A DNA stretch of 64,000 nt from Butyricicoccus pullicaecorum (GTDB taxonomy: Bacteria > Bacillota > Clostridia > Oscillospirales > Butyricicoccaceae), in NCBI GenBank assembly GCA_018366195.1, contig JAGZIN010000005.1:1-64000 (forward strand). The letters run 5' to 3'. A program made the position numbers and the translations under genes. The notes below the pieces were generated by a model. It had not been told where the DNA came from. It saw nothing but the letters and a program-made list of their open reading frames with translations, and ran no database searches. Shown piece after piece: positions 8,523 through 17,888 of this stretch; the first letter of the stretch is position 1; every line of letters begins with the position of its first letter.

Positions 8523-9197
8523 CTATCTGGCATAATCATTGATTTTGCCAAGTAAATCATCATTTGTATCATCAACATAGGTATATTGTTCCGGTACATA
8601 TCCAACAATGACCGTATCCGAAACCGGCAGCTGACTTTGCACCTGTGTATCAACCTGTCCCAGCCGCGTCAAAATCCGGATATGCGCAGTCACCTCTAAA
8701 ATCATCTGGTGTCTTGTTTGATTGATGCCCGCTCCATGAAACGCACTGATAAAGTCTGCATCTACACTGCCCAATCCAGACACACCAACCTGCACCGATG
8801 GACCCTGTCCAGCAAACCAATCAGACCCCAACAGGGTACCCAGCGGAATTTCCACTTGACTTTTTTCCAATTGGTCGAGCGCTTCGTGCACTGCCTGTGC
8901 AATTTGTATTTTGAGGTGACTTGCCGTAATGCCGTCCGTTCGAAGCGCGGTAACAGCCTGTTGTTCGTCATGTTCCAGCTGTACCAGATTCTCATATTCT
9001 GTCCGATTCTGATAGACGGTATCCGTCATGACCTCATAAAGCGCAAAAGATGCCTCATGTACCATATAATTTTCTGCATACTGCAAAATGACTGGACGCA
9101 GACCACTGAGCATCAGTACAAAAAGAATCACACATAAAAAAGGAATTGCAATCCACCCAATCAGCCTTCCGGTTTTCGGCTGTCGCATACGATACAT
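8523..9197 (-). CDS. yunB: sporulation protein YunB
   Basis: A 224-residue YunB-family protein. In Bacillus the gene is expressed in the mother cell and needed for normal sporulation; the molecular role is unknown. One N-terminal membrane segment (about residues 14-34) is followed by an extracytoplasmic domain with the family pattern IPLGTLLGS about residue 117. It ends about 110 bases before ligA on the same strand and may be cotranscribed with it. Confidence 0.88.
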   Translation of the reverse strand: MYRMRQPKTGRLIGWIAIPFLCVILFVLMLSGLRPVILQYAENYMVHEASFALYEVMTDTVYQNRTEYENLVQLEHDEQQAVTALRTDGITASHLKIQIAQAVHEALDQLEKSQVEIPLGTLLGSDWFAGQGPSVQVGVSGLGSVDADFISAFHGAGINQTRHQMILEVTAHIRILTRLGQVDTQVQSQLPVSDTVIVGYVPEQYTYVDDTNDDLLGKINDYAR

Positions 9198-9278
9198 ACT
9201 GTCACCTCTCTCCTGCTTTCATTTTATGCGCACCGATTTATTTATGTGCACACAAACGATTTCCTCGAAAAAGCAGAT

Positions 9279-9309
9279 AAGACCTGAACAGCTTATCTGT
9301 TCAGGTCTT
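9279..9309 (-). terminator. terminator of the ispH operon
   Basis: Thirteen-bp stem AAGACCTGAACAG / CTGTTCAGGTCTT with a 5-base loop. On the minus strand it is followed by a T-rich run, about 50 bases after the ispH stop. Confidence 0.8.
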
Positions 9310-9360
9310 AAAAGACAGAATTTACCAACACACGCCGACCGTATGCTGTTTTCACACAAA

Positions 9361-11304
9361 TTATTCCTCGTCCTCGCCGTCAACCAGCAGTGCACGGATA
9401 GACAGAGAAACCTTCTTCTTCTCATCGTTGATATCGATAATCTTAGCTTCTACTTCCTGACCCACAGTCAGTGCTTCCTCAGCCTTTGCAATGCGATGAT
9501 CGGAAATCTGAGAAATATGAATGAGACCATCTACACCCGGAACGATTTCAGCAAATGCACCAAACGGCATAAACTTCAGAATCTTAACGGTTGCAGTATC
9601 GCCAACCTGGAAGTTGGTGGTGAAGATATTCCACGGGTTGTCCTCCTGACGCTTGTAGCCCAGAGAAATCTTCTTATTCTCCTTGTCCAGTGCGATTACA
9701 TATACATTCACATGGTCGCCGATAGAAACAACCTCAGAAGGATGCTTGATGCGGCCCCAAGAAAGCTCAGAAATATGAATCATACCGTCTACGCCGCCGA
9801 TATCCACAAATGCGCCGTAGGAGGTCAGGCTCTTCACTGTGCCTTCATACTCGGAACCAACCTCAATGGTCTCCCAAACCTTCTCAGCAGCAGCCTTGCG
9901 CACTTCCTGTGTCACCTGACGGATAGAACCAACAACGCGCTTGCGCTGACGATTGATTTCGGTGATGTAGAATGTCTGCTTGGTCTTGAGCAGCTGTGCC
10001 ATAGACTCTTCCTTGGGCACACCGGTCTGAGAAGCCGGAATAAATACACGAACGCCGAATGCAATTGCAACCACACCGCCGCGGTTCTCCTCGATGATGG
10101 TGCCCTCAACAGCGGTATGCTCTTCCTTTGCAGCCTCAATGCTCTCCCAGCCCTTGAGCTGGTCAACACGCTTCTTGGACAGGGTTACCGTGCCCTCCAT
10201 GTCGTTGACACGAACGACAACCGCCTCAATTTCGTCGCCTGGCTTTACATGGTCTTCTACCTTGTATGCCGGGTCATCGGACAGCTCAGACACCGGAATG
10301 TAGGCAGTGTGCTTCACGCCCAAATCCACCTGTACATCGGTCGGAGAAACCGCGATAACGGTACCGGTGACTTTTTCTCCATTATTTAAAGTTTTGAAAG
10401 ATTCCTCCAGCATTGCGGCGAAATCCTCATTCATTTCGATTTTCGTTTCTGCGCTCATCATGTTGTTACTGACCTCCTTAATTATCCTTGCCGGAGTAGA
10501 CGCGCCTGCGGTAATGCCCACAGTAAGGCCACGAAGTGCCTCGATATCTGACTTTCTCAGTTCGACCGCGTCCTCGATATAAAGAACACGTGGGCAGAGA
10601 GAAGCGCTGATTTCGTACAGGCGCTTGGTGTTCGAGCTTTTCTTATCCCCGATCACAACCATACAGTTCGATCTTCCAGCAAGAGAACGAGCCTCTTTTT
10701 GACGCTCATCCGTAGCTTTACATATTGTATCAAATATTTTGCAGTTTGTATACCTTTTTTTTAGAATCTTCACAGAAATATTCCAACTTGCCCGATTGAG
10801 CGTTGTTTGACCGACCACACTGACCGGTGTATCCGGTGCCAATCCAGAGGCATCTAATTCCTCTAAAAGCTGCTCAGAAGTTTCATAAACCAGCGCATTT
10901 TCGCACCAACCAGCAATTCCGAGCACCTCTGGATGATTTCTGCTGCCCAAAATAATGATTCTGCGTCCGGCAGCTGATTCCTCCTCTACATAACGATGAA
11001 TCCGTGACACAAAAATGCAGGTCGCATCATAGATTTTGCATCCCTTTTTCTCAAAGGCTTCATAGACCGCCTTGGCAACGCCATGTGCGCGAATGAGTAC
11101 GGCAGAACCGTCCGGAATATCCTCAATCCGTTCTGCTGTGAAAACACCAAGCGCTTCCAGCCGCTTGATTTCGTGGGTATTGTGAATGATTTCTCCATAG
11201 GAATAAATCACTTGATTCCGAGCCGCCTCCTGCTCTGCAAGCTCTACTGCCCGCCGCACGCCAAAACAAAAGCCTGCTGACTTCGCAACGATAACCTGAC
11301 TCAT
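9361..11304 (-). CDS. ispH: IspH - ribosomal protein S1 fusion
   Basis: A 647-residue fusion. Residues 1-~285 are IspH (LytB), the iron-sulfur HMBPP reductase that makes IPP and DMAPP in the last step of the MEP pathway. Its three cluster cysteines lie in AGFCFGV, DATCIFV and DTICKAT. From about residue 300 there are four S1 RNA-binding repeats, as in ribosomal protein S1 (for example GSEYEGTVKSLTSYGAFVDI). The same fusion is known from many Clostridia. Its ATG overlaps the plsC stop as ATGA, so translation is probably coupled. Confidence 0.95.
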   Translation of the reverse strand: MSQVIVAKSAGFCFGVRRAVELAEQEAARNQVIYSYGEIIHNTHEIKRLEALGVFTAERIEDIPDGSAVLIRAHGVAKAVYEAFEKKGCKIYDATCIFVSRIHRYVEEESAAGRRIIILGSRNHPEVLGIAGWCENALVYETSEQLLEELDASGLAPDTPVSVVGQTTLNRASWNISVKILKKRYTNCKIFDTICKATDERQKEARSLAGRSNCMVVIGDKKSSNTKRLYEISASLCPRVLYIEDAVELRKSDIEALRGLTVGITAGASTPARIIKEVSNNMMSAETKIEMNEDFAAMLEESFKTLNNGEKVTGTVIAVSPTDVQVDLGVKHTAYIPVSELSDDPAYKVEDHVKPGDEIEAVVVRVNDMEGTVTLSKKRVDQLKGWESIEAAKEEHTAVEGTIIEENRGGVVAIAFGVRVFIPASQTGVPKEESMAQLLKTKQTFYITEINRQRKRVVGSIRQVTQEVRKAAAEKVWETIEVGSEYEGTVKSLTSYGAFVDIGGVDGMIHISELSWGRIKHPSEVVSIGDHVNVYVIALDKENKKISLGYKRQEDNPWNIFTTNFQVGDTATVKILKFMPFGAFAEIVPGVDGLIHISQISDHRIAKAEEALTVGQEVEAKIIDINDEKKKVSLSIRALLVDGEDEE

Positions 11305-11888
11305 GTATCCTCCTCTGGGCGCAAAGCATAGATTCGATGCAAAATTTCACGAGACAATGCGCTGTAATCCTTGCTGTCAGCGTCCGGCAGGAAGGGTTCC
11401 CCGATAATGACTGTCACATGGGAGCGAAATTTTTTATTCTCGGAAATATACATCGGGACAATTGGCGCTTTAGTTTTCATTGCAAGCATTGCAGCGCCGT
11501 CCTTTGCCTCATCTTCTCCCGCGCCTCGTGTTCCCTGTGGGAAAATAATCAGCTTTTTACCATCTTTTACCGTTTTCAAAGCGGTTTTGATGGCTGTCAA
11601 GTCTGCACGAGAACGATCGACCGGAAACGCACCAAGCCATGTAATGAGCGGTCCCAGACCTTTGATGGCAAATAACTCTTTTTTCGCCATACACATCATT
11701 TTATGGCGATTGGAGATGGCAGTCGCTGCAATCGGTGGGTCAGAATTTTGTGTATGATTGGGGCAAACCACACAGCCGCCTTCCGGCAGATTTTCTCTGC
11801 CAATGACACGCAGACCAAAATAAATATGGAACGAAAGCTCAACAAACGGCAGTGCCAGCGTTTGAAACCATTGATGAAATTTCGCCAT
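11301..11888 (-). CDS. plsC: 1-acyl-sn-glycerol-3-phosphate acyltransferase
   Basis: Membrane-associated acyltransferase that makes phosphatidic acid from lysophosphatidic acid. The catalytic HX4D motif is HTQNSD, followed by the substrate-binding FPVDRS and FPQGTRG motifs. I chose the ATG at 11888, which has AGGAG upstream, giving 195 residues, a common size for the small PlsC proteins of Firmicutes. It lies between cmk and ispH. Confidence 0.9.
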   Translation of the reverse strand: MAKFHQWFQTLALPFVELSFHIYFGLRVIGRENLPEGGCVVCPNHTQNSDPPIAATAISNRHKMMCMAKKELFAIKGLGPLITWLGAFPVDRSRADLTAIKTALKTVKDGKKLIIFPQGTRGAGEDEAKDGAAMLAMKTKAPIVPMYISENKKFRSHVTVIIGEPFLPDADSKDYSALSREILHRIYALRPEEDT

Positions 11889-11893
11889 GAATA

Positions 11894-12577
11894 TCACTTC
11901 TCCTCTAACACGCTTCGGATTACTTGCAGAACGGCTGCAATGCTTTGCTCCAGTGTGAGCGCACTTGTGTCCACACACACCGCGTCCTCTGCCTGCCGCA
12001 GCGGTGCTGCCGAGCGGGAGCAATCCTTTTCATCTCGTGTTTGGATATCAGCAAGCACTTCCTGTACGGTGACCTGTTCCCCTTTTTCCCGCAGTTCTGC
12101 ACAGCGGCGCTCAGCCCGTGCCTGTACAGATGCCGTCAAGAAAATTTTAACCTGTGCATGCGGCAAAATAACCGTTCCAATATCACGTCCGTCCATAATG
12201 ACCGACTGCTTTTGCGCCATTTGGCGCTGTAAGTCCAAAAGATATGCACGCACCTCCGGAATCGCAGAAACCTGCGACGCATATATTGAAATTTGCGGGG
12301 TACGGATATCGGACGAGACGTCCTCTCCATTCAGCAGTACGGATTGCACGCCCTCTTGATGCTGCAAACCGACCGTAATTTGGGACAGCATACGGATAAT
12401 TTTTTCCGTATCTGTCCCTGCGATTCCTCTGCGGTATGCCGCAAGACCGATGGTGCGATACAGTGCGCCTGTATCCACATAAATAAACCCCAGCTGCTTT
12501 GCCGCTGCCCGCGCAATGGTTGATTTTCCCGCACCAGCTGGTCCGTCGATTGCAACCGCAATGACAGTATGATTCAC
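11894..12577 (-). CDS. cmk: (d)CMP kinase
   Basis: Cytidylate kinase phosphorylates CMP and dCMP. The P-loop GPAGAGKST is at the N-terminus, followed by YVDTGALYR and MDGRDIGTVI as in the family. The start is a GTG at 12577 with GGAGG seven bases upstream. It overlaps the stop of the flavoprotein gene in the string ATGTGA, so the two are probably coupled. The length is 227 residues. Confidence 0.93.
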   Translation of the reverse strand: MNHTVIAVAIDGPAGAGKSTIARAAAKQLGFIYVDTGALYRTIGLAAYRRGIAGTDTEKIIRMLSQITVGLQHQEGVQSVLLNGEDVSSDIRTPQISIYASQVSAIPEVRAYLLDLQRQMAQKQSVIMDGRDIGTVILPHAQVKIFLTASVQARAERRCAELREKGEQVTVQEVLADIQTRDEKDCSRSAAPLRQAEDAVCVDTSALTLEQSIAAVLQVIRSVLEEK

Positions 12578-13809
12578 ATTGTTTCCTCCTCCGCAGCATT
12601 TTGACCTGCAAGCTTGCCCGTTGCCCAAGCAATTTGCAGGTTGAATCCGCCTGTATAGGCGTCAACATCTAAAACTTCTCCAGCAAAATAAAGCCCTTTT
12701 ACCAGCTTCGACTCCATCGTTTTTGGGTTTATCTGCTTGACGGACACACCGCCGGTTGTGATGATAGCACCAGCAATCGGACGTGCACCGGAAATCTCTA
12801 CCGGAAAGGCTTTGAGCAGATGCACCAGCCGCTGACGCTCTGCCTTGGTTACAGAATGTACCTTAACACGCGGGTCGATTCCACAGGTTTCAATCACAAC
12901 CGGAATCAGCTTGCGTGGCAGCAGCTCTCCAAGCGCATTGATGAAATCGCTATTTTTATACTTGTCAAAGTCTGCAAGCAGCCGCTTGTCCAGCGTCTTT
13001 TCGTCCAATGCCGGCTTCAAATCAATGTCAATGCGGTATGTCTTGCTTCCAAAATGACGCATATGGGAAGATGCTGACAAAATCAGCGGACCGGATACGC
13101 CAAAATGGGTAAACAACATTTCCCCAAAATCCTCAAAAATAGATTTTCCATTTTCAAATACAGTGACACGCACATTTTTCAGGGATAAACCCATCAGCTT
13201 TTGACAAACCTCGCTGTTTGAAACGAGCGGCACCAGCGAGGGGCGCGGTGTCACAACGGTATGCCCCAACGCCTTTGCAAAGCGGTATCCATCTCCGGTC
13301 GAGCCGGTCGCAGGATAGGAAGCGCCTCCGGTTGCCACAATCACACGGTCAGCGGCATAGGTCTTGTCAGCAGTATGCACACCGCATACGGTTCCATTCT
13401 GCGTTACAATCTCCTGCACCGTACAAGCAAAGACAAACTGAACCCCCAGCCTCTTTACATAGAAAAACAGGGCGTCCACAATATCCAGAGCGCGGTCAGA
13501 AACCGGAAACACACGGTTTCCCCGCTCGGTTTTGAGCGGCACGCCCTGTTCCTCAAAAAACGCCATCATATCCGCAGGACTGCACTTTCCAAGAGCCGAA
13601 TACAAAAAGCGTGGATTCACGGGTACATTGGCAAGCACCGTCTGCACATCACAGTTATTTGTGACATTACAGCGTCCTTTGCCTGTAATCATGATTTTCC
13701 GCCCCACCTTGGTATTCTTCTCAAATAGAATCACATGCGCGCCCATCTGTGCCGCTTGTCCCGCTGCAATCAGACCGGCTGCACCTGCTCCAATCACAGC
13801 TATGGTCAT
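12574..13809 (-). CDS. NAD(P)/FAD-dependent oxidoreductase, HI0933/YhiN family
   Basis: A 411-residue flavoprotein of the HI0933 family (BaiN-like). The N-terminal dinucleotide-binding motif is GAGAAGLIAAG, a second nucleotide motif VATGGASYPATGSTGDG lies near residue 155, and the C-terminal YFAGEVLDVDAYTGG segment closes the FAD site. Substrate unknown; some members act on bile acids. It sits upstream of cmk in the usual clostridial order and overlaps it. Confidence 0.85.
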   Translation of the reverse strand: MTIAVIGAGAAGLIAAGQAAQMGAHVILFEKNTKVGRKIMITGKGRCNVTNNCDVQTVLANVPVNPRFLYSALGKCSPADMMAFFEEQGVPLKTERGNRVFPVSDRALDIVDALFFYVKRLGVQFVFACTVQEIVTQNGTVCGVHTADKTYAADRVIVATGGASYPATGSTGDGYRFAKALGHTVVTPRPSLVPLVSNSEVCQKLMGLSLKNVRVTVFENGKSIFEDFGEMLFTHFGVSGPLILSASSHMRHFGSKTYRIDIDLKPALDEKTLDKRLLADFDKYKNSDFINALGELLPRKLIPVVIETCGIDPRVKVHSVTKAERQRLVHLLKAFPVEISGARPIAGAIITTGGVSVKQINPKTMESKLVKGLYFAGEVLDVDAYTGGFNLQIAWATGKLAGQNAAEEETM

Positions 13810-14673
13810 TTATTCGTCCTCCAGTTTTTCATATACCTGATACTCGTCCCAAATCGACTCCAACTTGACAAAGGTTCCCTCGATTTCCTGCTGACGGTTC
13901 ATGCCAACCGCAACAATCAGCGCGTTGATGACCGAGAGCGGTGCAACGAGAGAATCCACAAAGGACGCCATATCGCTTTTTGCAATTAACACATGGTCTG
14001 CATAGCGTGTCAACGGCGACAGCATCGAGTCTGTCAGCGCAATCACATTGGCTCCCTGGTCCTTAGAGTACTTCATTGCCGATAATGTCCGCTTCGAATA
14101 GCGCGGAAAGCTAATGCCAATCAACACATCTTCTTTTCCAATGCGTAAAATCTGCTCAAAGATTTCGCTGACCGTGTTGGTATATACCAGCTGTACATTA
14201 TCAAAAATAAGCGAAAAATAAAAACCCAGAAAATTTGCCAGCGCAGATGAAGATCTGACACCCAGAATATAGATTCTGCGTGCCTTCGAGATGGATTCTA
14301 CCGCATCATGAAAGGCATCTCGATCCATTTCATCCAGTGTCATACGAATTTTTTCCACATCTGCACTCAAAACGGTCTGCAATACATCACGATTTCCCAT
14401 GCGGTCATTGGTGACCTCCATGCGCTGCACCGCAGTCAAGCGGTTGCGAATCATTTCCTGCAAGGTCTTTTGTAAATGCGGATATCCCTCATAGCCCAGC
14501 TCTGTGGCAAAGCGCACCACCGTGGACTCACTGACTCCAACGGTTGCACCCAGACGACTTGCGGTCATAAACGCCGCCTTATCATAGTGTTCTGTAATAT
14601 ATCGCGCAATCAACCGCTGCCCCTTGGAAAATTCCGTCAGATTGCACTGAATTCGGTTCATTAAATCATTCAT
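13810..14673 (-). CDS. MurR/RpiR-family transcriptional regulator
   Basis: A 287-residue regulator. An N-terminal HTH_6 domain (about residues 1-77, GVSESTVVRFATELGYEGY as recognition region) is followed by a SIS domain that binds phosphosugars (about 120-250, VRSSSALANF and ISFPRYSKRT). The family controls amino-sugar or pentose metabolism, but no sugar genes lie next to it. I chose the ATG at 14673 because AAGG is at good distance. It ends directly before the flavoprotein gene. Confidence 0.85.
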   Translation of the reverse strand: MNDLMNRIQCNLTEFSKGQRLIARYITEHYDKAAFMTASRLGATVGVSESTVVRFATELGYEGYPHLQKTLQEMIRNRLTAVQRMEVTNDRMGNRDVLQTVLSADVEKIRMTLDEMDRDAFHDAVESISKARRIYILGVRSSSALANFLGFYFSLIFDNVQLVYTNTVSEIFEQILRIGKEDVLIGISFPRYSKRTLSAMKYSKDQGANVIALTDSMLSPLTRYADHVLIAKSDMASFVDSLVAPLSVINALIVAVGMNRQQEIEGTFVKLESIWDEYQVYEKLEDE

Positions 14674-14734
14674 AGCAGTGCCTTGTCGTCTCCTCTGATT
14701 CATGCTGCACAGCAACCCATACAGCACATTTTTC

Positions 14735-14773
14735 CATAAAAAACCGCTGCACCGATGTTTTTGGCGCAGCGGT
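14735..14773 (-). terminator. terminator of the pseudouridine synthase gene
   Basis: Minus-strand stem ACCGCTGC / GCAGCGGT (14743-14750 with 14766-14773) followed by a run of T. It separates this gene from the RpiR gene downstream. Confidence 0.75.
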
Positions 14774-14839
14774 CTATTCCCATTGTATGCAATCGACAGA
14801 AAAAAAGCAAGATATTTTACAGGGTTTTGCAGGATTTCC

Positions 14840-15550
14840 TTAAAACTCTTTCAAATACGCAATTTCCTCCGGTGTCAAGGCGCGCCATTTTCCTGGTGCC
14901 AGCTTTGTGTCCAAATGCAGCTCTCCCACTGCGATGCGCTTGAGGCGGCGTACCTCCAGCCCACATTTTTCACACATTTTTCGAATCTGCCGATTGCGCC
15001 CCTCATGGATTGTAATTTCCAGATGCGCCTCGGTATCCGATGCCTGATCTCGAATGGATACACGGGCTGGCTGCACCGTATAGCCATCAATTTCCATGGG
15101 CTGCTCCATCTCCGAAATCCGTTTCAAATCGCCGCGCACGCTCACCAGATAGGTCTTTCCCGCTTCATGAGAGGGGTGTGTCAAATGCAGGGTCAGCTCT
15201 CCATCATTGGTCATGAGCAGCATGCCCTCGGAGTCCGCGTCCAATCTGCCAACAGGATACACGCGCACCTTACAGCCACGTACCAGCTGTCCTACCGTTT
15301 TGCGCCCACGCTCGTCCTTCAATGTAGAGACGTATCCACGCGGCTTATTGAGCATGAGATATACCTTTTCTTCCGCACGGCGCAGCGGCTTGCCGTTTAT
15401 CAAGATTTTATCTCTTACAGGGTCTGCACGTTCTCCCAATTCTGCCTTGTGCCCGTTGACTGTTACCGCACCCGCACGAATCATTTCCTCTGCTGCCCGA
15501 CGCGAACACAACCCTGCCTGCGCCATTACTTTTTGAATTCGTTCTTTCAT
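14840..15550 (-). CDS. rluB: RsuA/RluB-family pseudouridine synthase
   Basis: A 236-residue rRNA pseudouridine synthase. An N-terminal S4 RNA-binding domain (QKVMAQAGLCSRRAAEEMI) is followed by the catalytic domain with the conserved Asp in GRLDADSEGMLL. RluB/RsuA types act on 23S or 16S rRNA; the length and the C-terminal EGRNRQIRKM pattern fit RluB best, but the exact uridine cannot be read from the sequence. It is downstream of the carboxypeptidase gene on the same strand. Confidence 0.88.
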   Translation of the reverse strand: MKERIQKVMAQAGLCSRRAAEEMIRAGAVTVNGHKAELGERADPVRDKILINGKPLRRAEEKVYLMLNKPRGYVSTLKDERGRKTVGQLVRGCKVRVYPVGRLDADSEGMLLMTNDGELTLHLTHPSHEAGKTYLVSVRGDLKRISEMEQPMEIDGYTVQPARVSIRDQASDTEAHLEITIHEGRNRQIRKMCEKCGLEVRRLKRIAVGELHLDTKLAPGKWRALTPEEIAYLKEF

Positions 15551-15587
15551 ATACGCTCCATTCTTTCTCTTTTATCATTTTTCATCT

Positions 15588-16727
15588 TTATAATTTTCCA
15601 TCATCTTCTGTTTGAAAACCAAACAATCCGCGGACAAATTCCATACAGCGCATCAGGAAACCTTGCTTCGGGGGAAGCTGCTCAATATCCTGTTCATACG
15701 TCAGGGTATCGGTGCGCAGTACGGTATCCCCGAGCTGATATAGAATCTCACCGTAATAATCCCCTTGTACCGCAGGCGCATACACAAACCGTCTGCCGCG
15801 ATATGTGGTTCTCATTTGCTCCCGTTCCTCCGGTGCAAGCCAAACCGTTACGGTTCGGTCAGCACAGAGAGCCGCCACCGGTTCGGTACCGCCTTCCACC
15901 GGAACCTCACCCACCACCTCACCGCTTTCATGCAGGATGACCGGCTCATATTGTGCAAATGCAGCGTCTAACAGCTCTGCATGGTCTTTCCAATCATCAG
16001 GGTCATTCAGCGTGACCGCAACCAACGTCCGTCCATTGCGTTCCGCTGCCGAAACCAGACATCTGCCACACTTTTTGGTAAAACCGGTTTTCACACCAAT
16101 GGCTCCATCATACAGCTTCAGCATCTTATTATGATTGGTCATGACACGTCCTGCGCGATTTGTGCTCCACGTACCAACGATTTCACGAAAATCCGGATTT
16201 TTGAGTGCCTCTGCTGTCAGCTGCGCAAGCTCCTGCGCCGTTGTATGATGCGTCTCGCCGTCCAGTCCATTCGGATTTTCAAAATGCGTGTGAATCAACC
16301 CCAGCTCCGCCGCCTTGTCGTTCATTTTCCCGACAAACTGTTCCTGCCCGCCACATTCTCCCGCGATAGCCAGCGCCGCATCATTGCCGCTCATCAGCAT
16401 CAGCCCATACAGGGTATCCCGTATGGTAAGCTTCTCGCCTGGTTTCAAATACATAGACGAGCCTTCTGCCTGTGTATATTCCGGTTTGACAGTATACACG
16501 CGATCCAAATCGCCCTGCTCGATTGCACAAAGCGCTGTCATGATTTTTGTAGTCGATGCCATTGGCAGCACCTGATGCGCCTGATGTGCAAAGCGCACAG
16601 CACCCGTATCCGCGTCGAGTACAACCGCGCTTTGTGCGCTGAGTGCCTTTGCCTGTGTACTGAGAGAAACCGCAAGAAAAACGGTCACCCATATCATATG
16701 TTTCGCCAGCCGTTTGCACGCCTGCAT
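15588..16727 (-). CDS. dacF: D-alanyl-D-alanine carboxypeptidase
   Basis: Low-molecular-weight penicillin-binding protein that trims the pentapeptide of peptidoglycan. A signal peptide (residues 1-~28) is followed by the S11 active-site motifs STTK, SGND and KTGFT in order. The C-terminal domain ends in an amphipathic stretch (MRCMEFVRGLFGF) that could anchor it to the membrane. The position near ytfJ and scpAB resembles clostridial dacF/dacB loci, so a role in spore cortex is possible; the symbol is by similarity only. Confidence 0.88.
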   Translation of the reverse strand: MQACKRLAKHMIWVTVFLAVSLSTQAKALSAQSAVVLDADTGAVRFAHQAHQVLPMASTTKIMTALCAIEQGDLDRVYTVKPEYTQAEGSSMYLKPGEKLTIRDTLYGLMLMSGNDAALAIAGECGGQEQFVGKMNDKAAELGLIHTHFENPNGLDGETHHTTAQELAQLTAEALKNPDFREIVGTWSTNRAGRVMTNHNKMLKLYDGAIGVKTGFTKKCGRCLVSAAERNGRTLVAVTLNDPDDWKDHAELLDAAFAQYEPVILHESGEVVGEVPVEGGTEPVAALCADRTVTVWLAPEEREQMRTTYRGRRFVYAPAVQGDYYGEILYQLGDTVLRTDTLTYEQDIEQLPPKQGFLMRCMEFVRGLFGFQTEDDGKL

Positions 16728-16756
16728 CGCGATCCCTCCCGCCTGCTGATAAAGAA

Positions 16757-16785
16757 AACCTACTCATGAAGCATATGAGTAGGTT
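16757..16785 (-). terminator. terminator after ytfJ
   Basis: Stem AACCTACTCAT / ATGAGTAGGTT with a 7-base loop, followed on the minus strand by TTTTCTTT. It ends the M50-scpAB-DUF2953-ytfJ transcript. Confidence 0.75.
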
Positions 16786-16813
16786 CCCAAAATTATACAG
16801 CAGAAATGGGAGT

Positions 16814-17257
16814 TTAGCTTTCATTTTCTGGGGTTTCGGATTTATCGCTTGGAATTTCAGCTTCTCCACCGTTTCGCTTTGCAAAAAAGCTGGATACCTT
16901 GCCGACTGCTCCCGGAATCATTTCTACCAGACGGTCAGCCGTATTGACTGCCTGTGCATTGATTCCCACAACATGTGTGCCTTCTGTTGGTGAGATGACA
17001 AGGAAACAAATCGGTGTCACCGTCACCCCTGCACCACCGCCGCCGCCAAAGCACAGCGGTGTATTCTCGCGGGCATGGCGTGCCTGATAATCGCTGCCCC
17101 CCGAACCAAATCCAAAGGTCACACGAGAAACCGGAATGACGGTTGTGCCGTCCGGCGTTGTAATGGGCGTTCCGACCGTAGTATCCACGTCCACCATACT
17201 TTTGATTTTTTCCATCGTCTCTGCCATCAAATCTTGAATTGGATGATGCTCACTCAT
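16814..17257 (-). CDS. ytfJ: GerW/YtfJ sporulation protein
   Basis: A 147-residue GerW-family protein; in Bacillus it is made in the forespore and affects germination. The conserved start of the fold (IQDLMAETMEKIKSMVDV) and the glycine-rich GGGGGAGVTVTPICFLVI segment are clear. It overlaps the end of the DUF2953 gene by eight bases, the same pairing as in other spore formers. Confidence 0.92.
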   Translation of the reverse strand: MSEHHPIQDLMAETMEKIKSMVDVDTTVGTPITTPDGTTVIPVSRVTFGFGSGGSDYQARHARENTPLCFGGGGGAGVTVTPICFLVISPTEGTHVVGINAQAVNTADRLVEMIPGAVGKVSSFFAKRNGGEAEIPSDKSETPENES

Positions 17258-17888
17258 AATATTTCGCCTCCACAGACTGTGTTTGTTTGACTATATGATA
17301 GAGTTTACGCCCATGCCGAACCGCTGTCCCAATCATGCGAATGGGGCGAAAGGAACAGGCAAAGCATAGGTCATACTGCATTGTGCCGCTTTCAAAATCA
17401 CCATCTATTTGCACATGAAAATCACGAATTTGAAAGTTTTCTGTCAGGAATGGATATATCATACCCACGAGCGCAGAGAGCGCACCGAGATACATTCCCG
17501 TTTTTGCCGCATCTCCGGCTGCAAGCAGCAGCTGAACACGCAGCACATCAATACGCAGCCGGTCCTTGACCTCCTCCAAAAAAGAAAGGCACTCACAAAT
17601 CAGCTCGCCCCAGTCCCAATCAGGCAGAGAACGCTCCTCTGCTTCTTCCGATACCGCCTCGGGCTTCTCTGCTTTTAACCGGCTCCTTTTGATCTGTTTT
17701 CTGGTTTTTCCGGACTGGGTGAGCTTGATTGTTTGATGCAGCACGCCGACCTGTATCCGAATCCAGCCTGCACCGTTCTTCATCTGCACAGAAAACCCGA
17801 TGCGCATACATAGCAGCACAAAAGCCAACCCCAGAACAAGCGCCAACAAAATGCCGATACCCGCTGCAATCTTCGCCACGCCTGTCAC
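17250..17888 (-). CDS. DUF2953 family membrane protein
   Basis: A 212-residue protein with one N-terminal membrane segment (residues about 8-30) and a DUF2953 domain. The function is unknown, but in spore formers it is almost always encoded next to ytfJ, as here. A highly charged stretch (residues 60-95) separates the anchor from the conserved C-terminal half. It overlaps scpB by four bases. Confidence 0.8.
   Translation of the reverse strand: MTGVAKIAAGIGILLALVLGLAFVLLCMRIGFSVQMKNGAGWIRIQVGVLHQTIKLTQSGKTRKQIKRSRLKAEKPEAVSEEAEERSLPDWDWGELICECLSFLEEVKDRLRIDVLRVQLLLAAGDAAKTGMYLGALSALVGMIYPFLTENFQIRDFHVQIDGDFESGTMQYDLCFACSFRPIRMIGTAVRHGRKLYHIVKQTQSVEAKYYE

Noticed and set aside
9361..11304. IspH-S1 fusion as a novel protein or assembly error
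   Set aside because: The same fusion is well known in Clostridia, and the frame is continuous.
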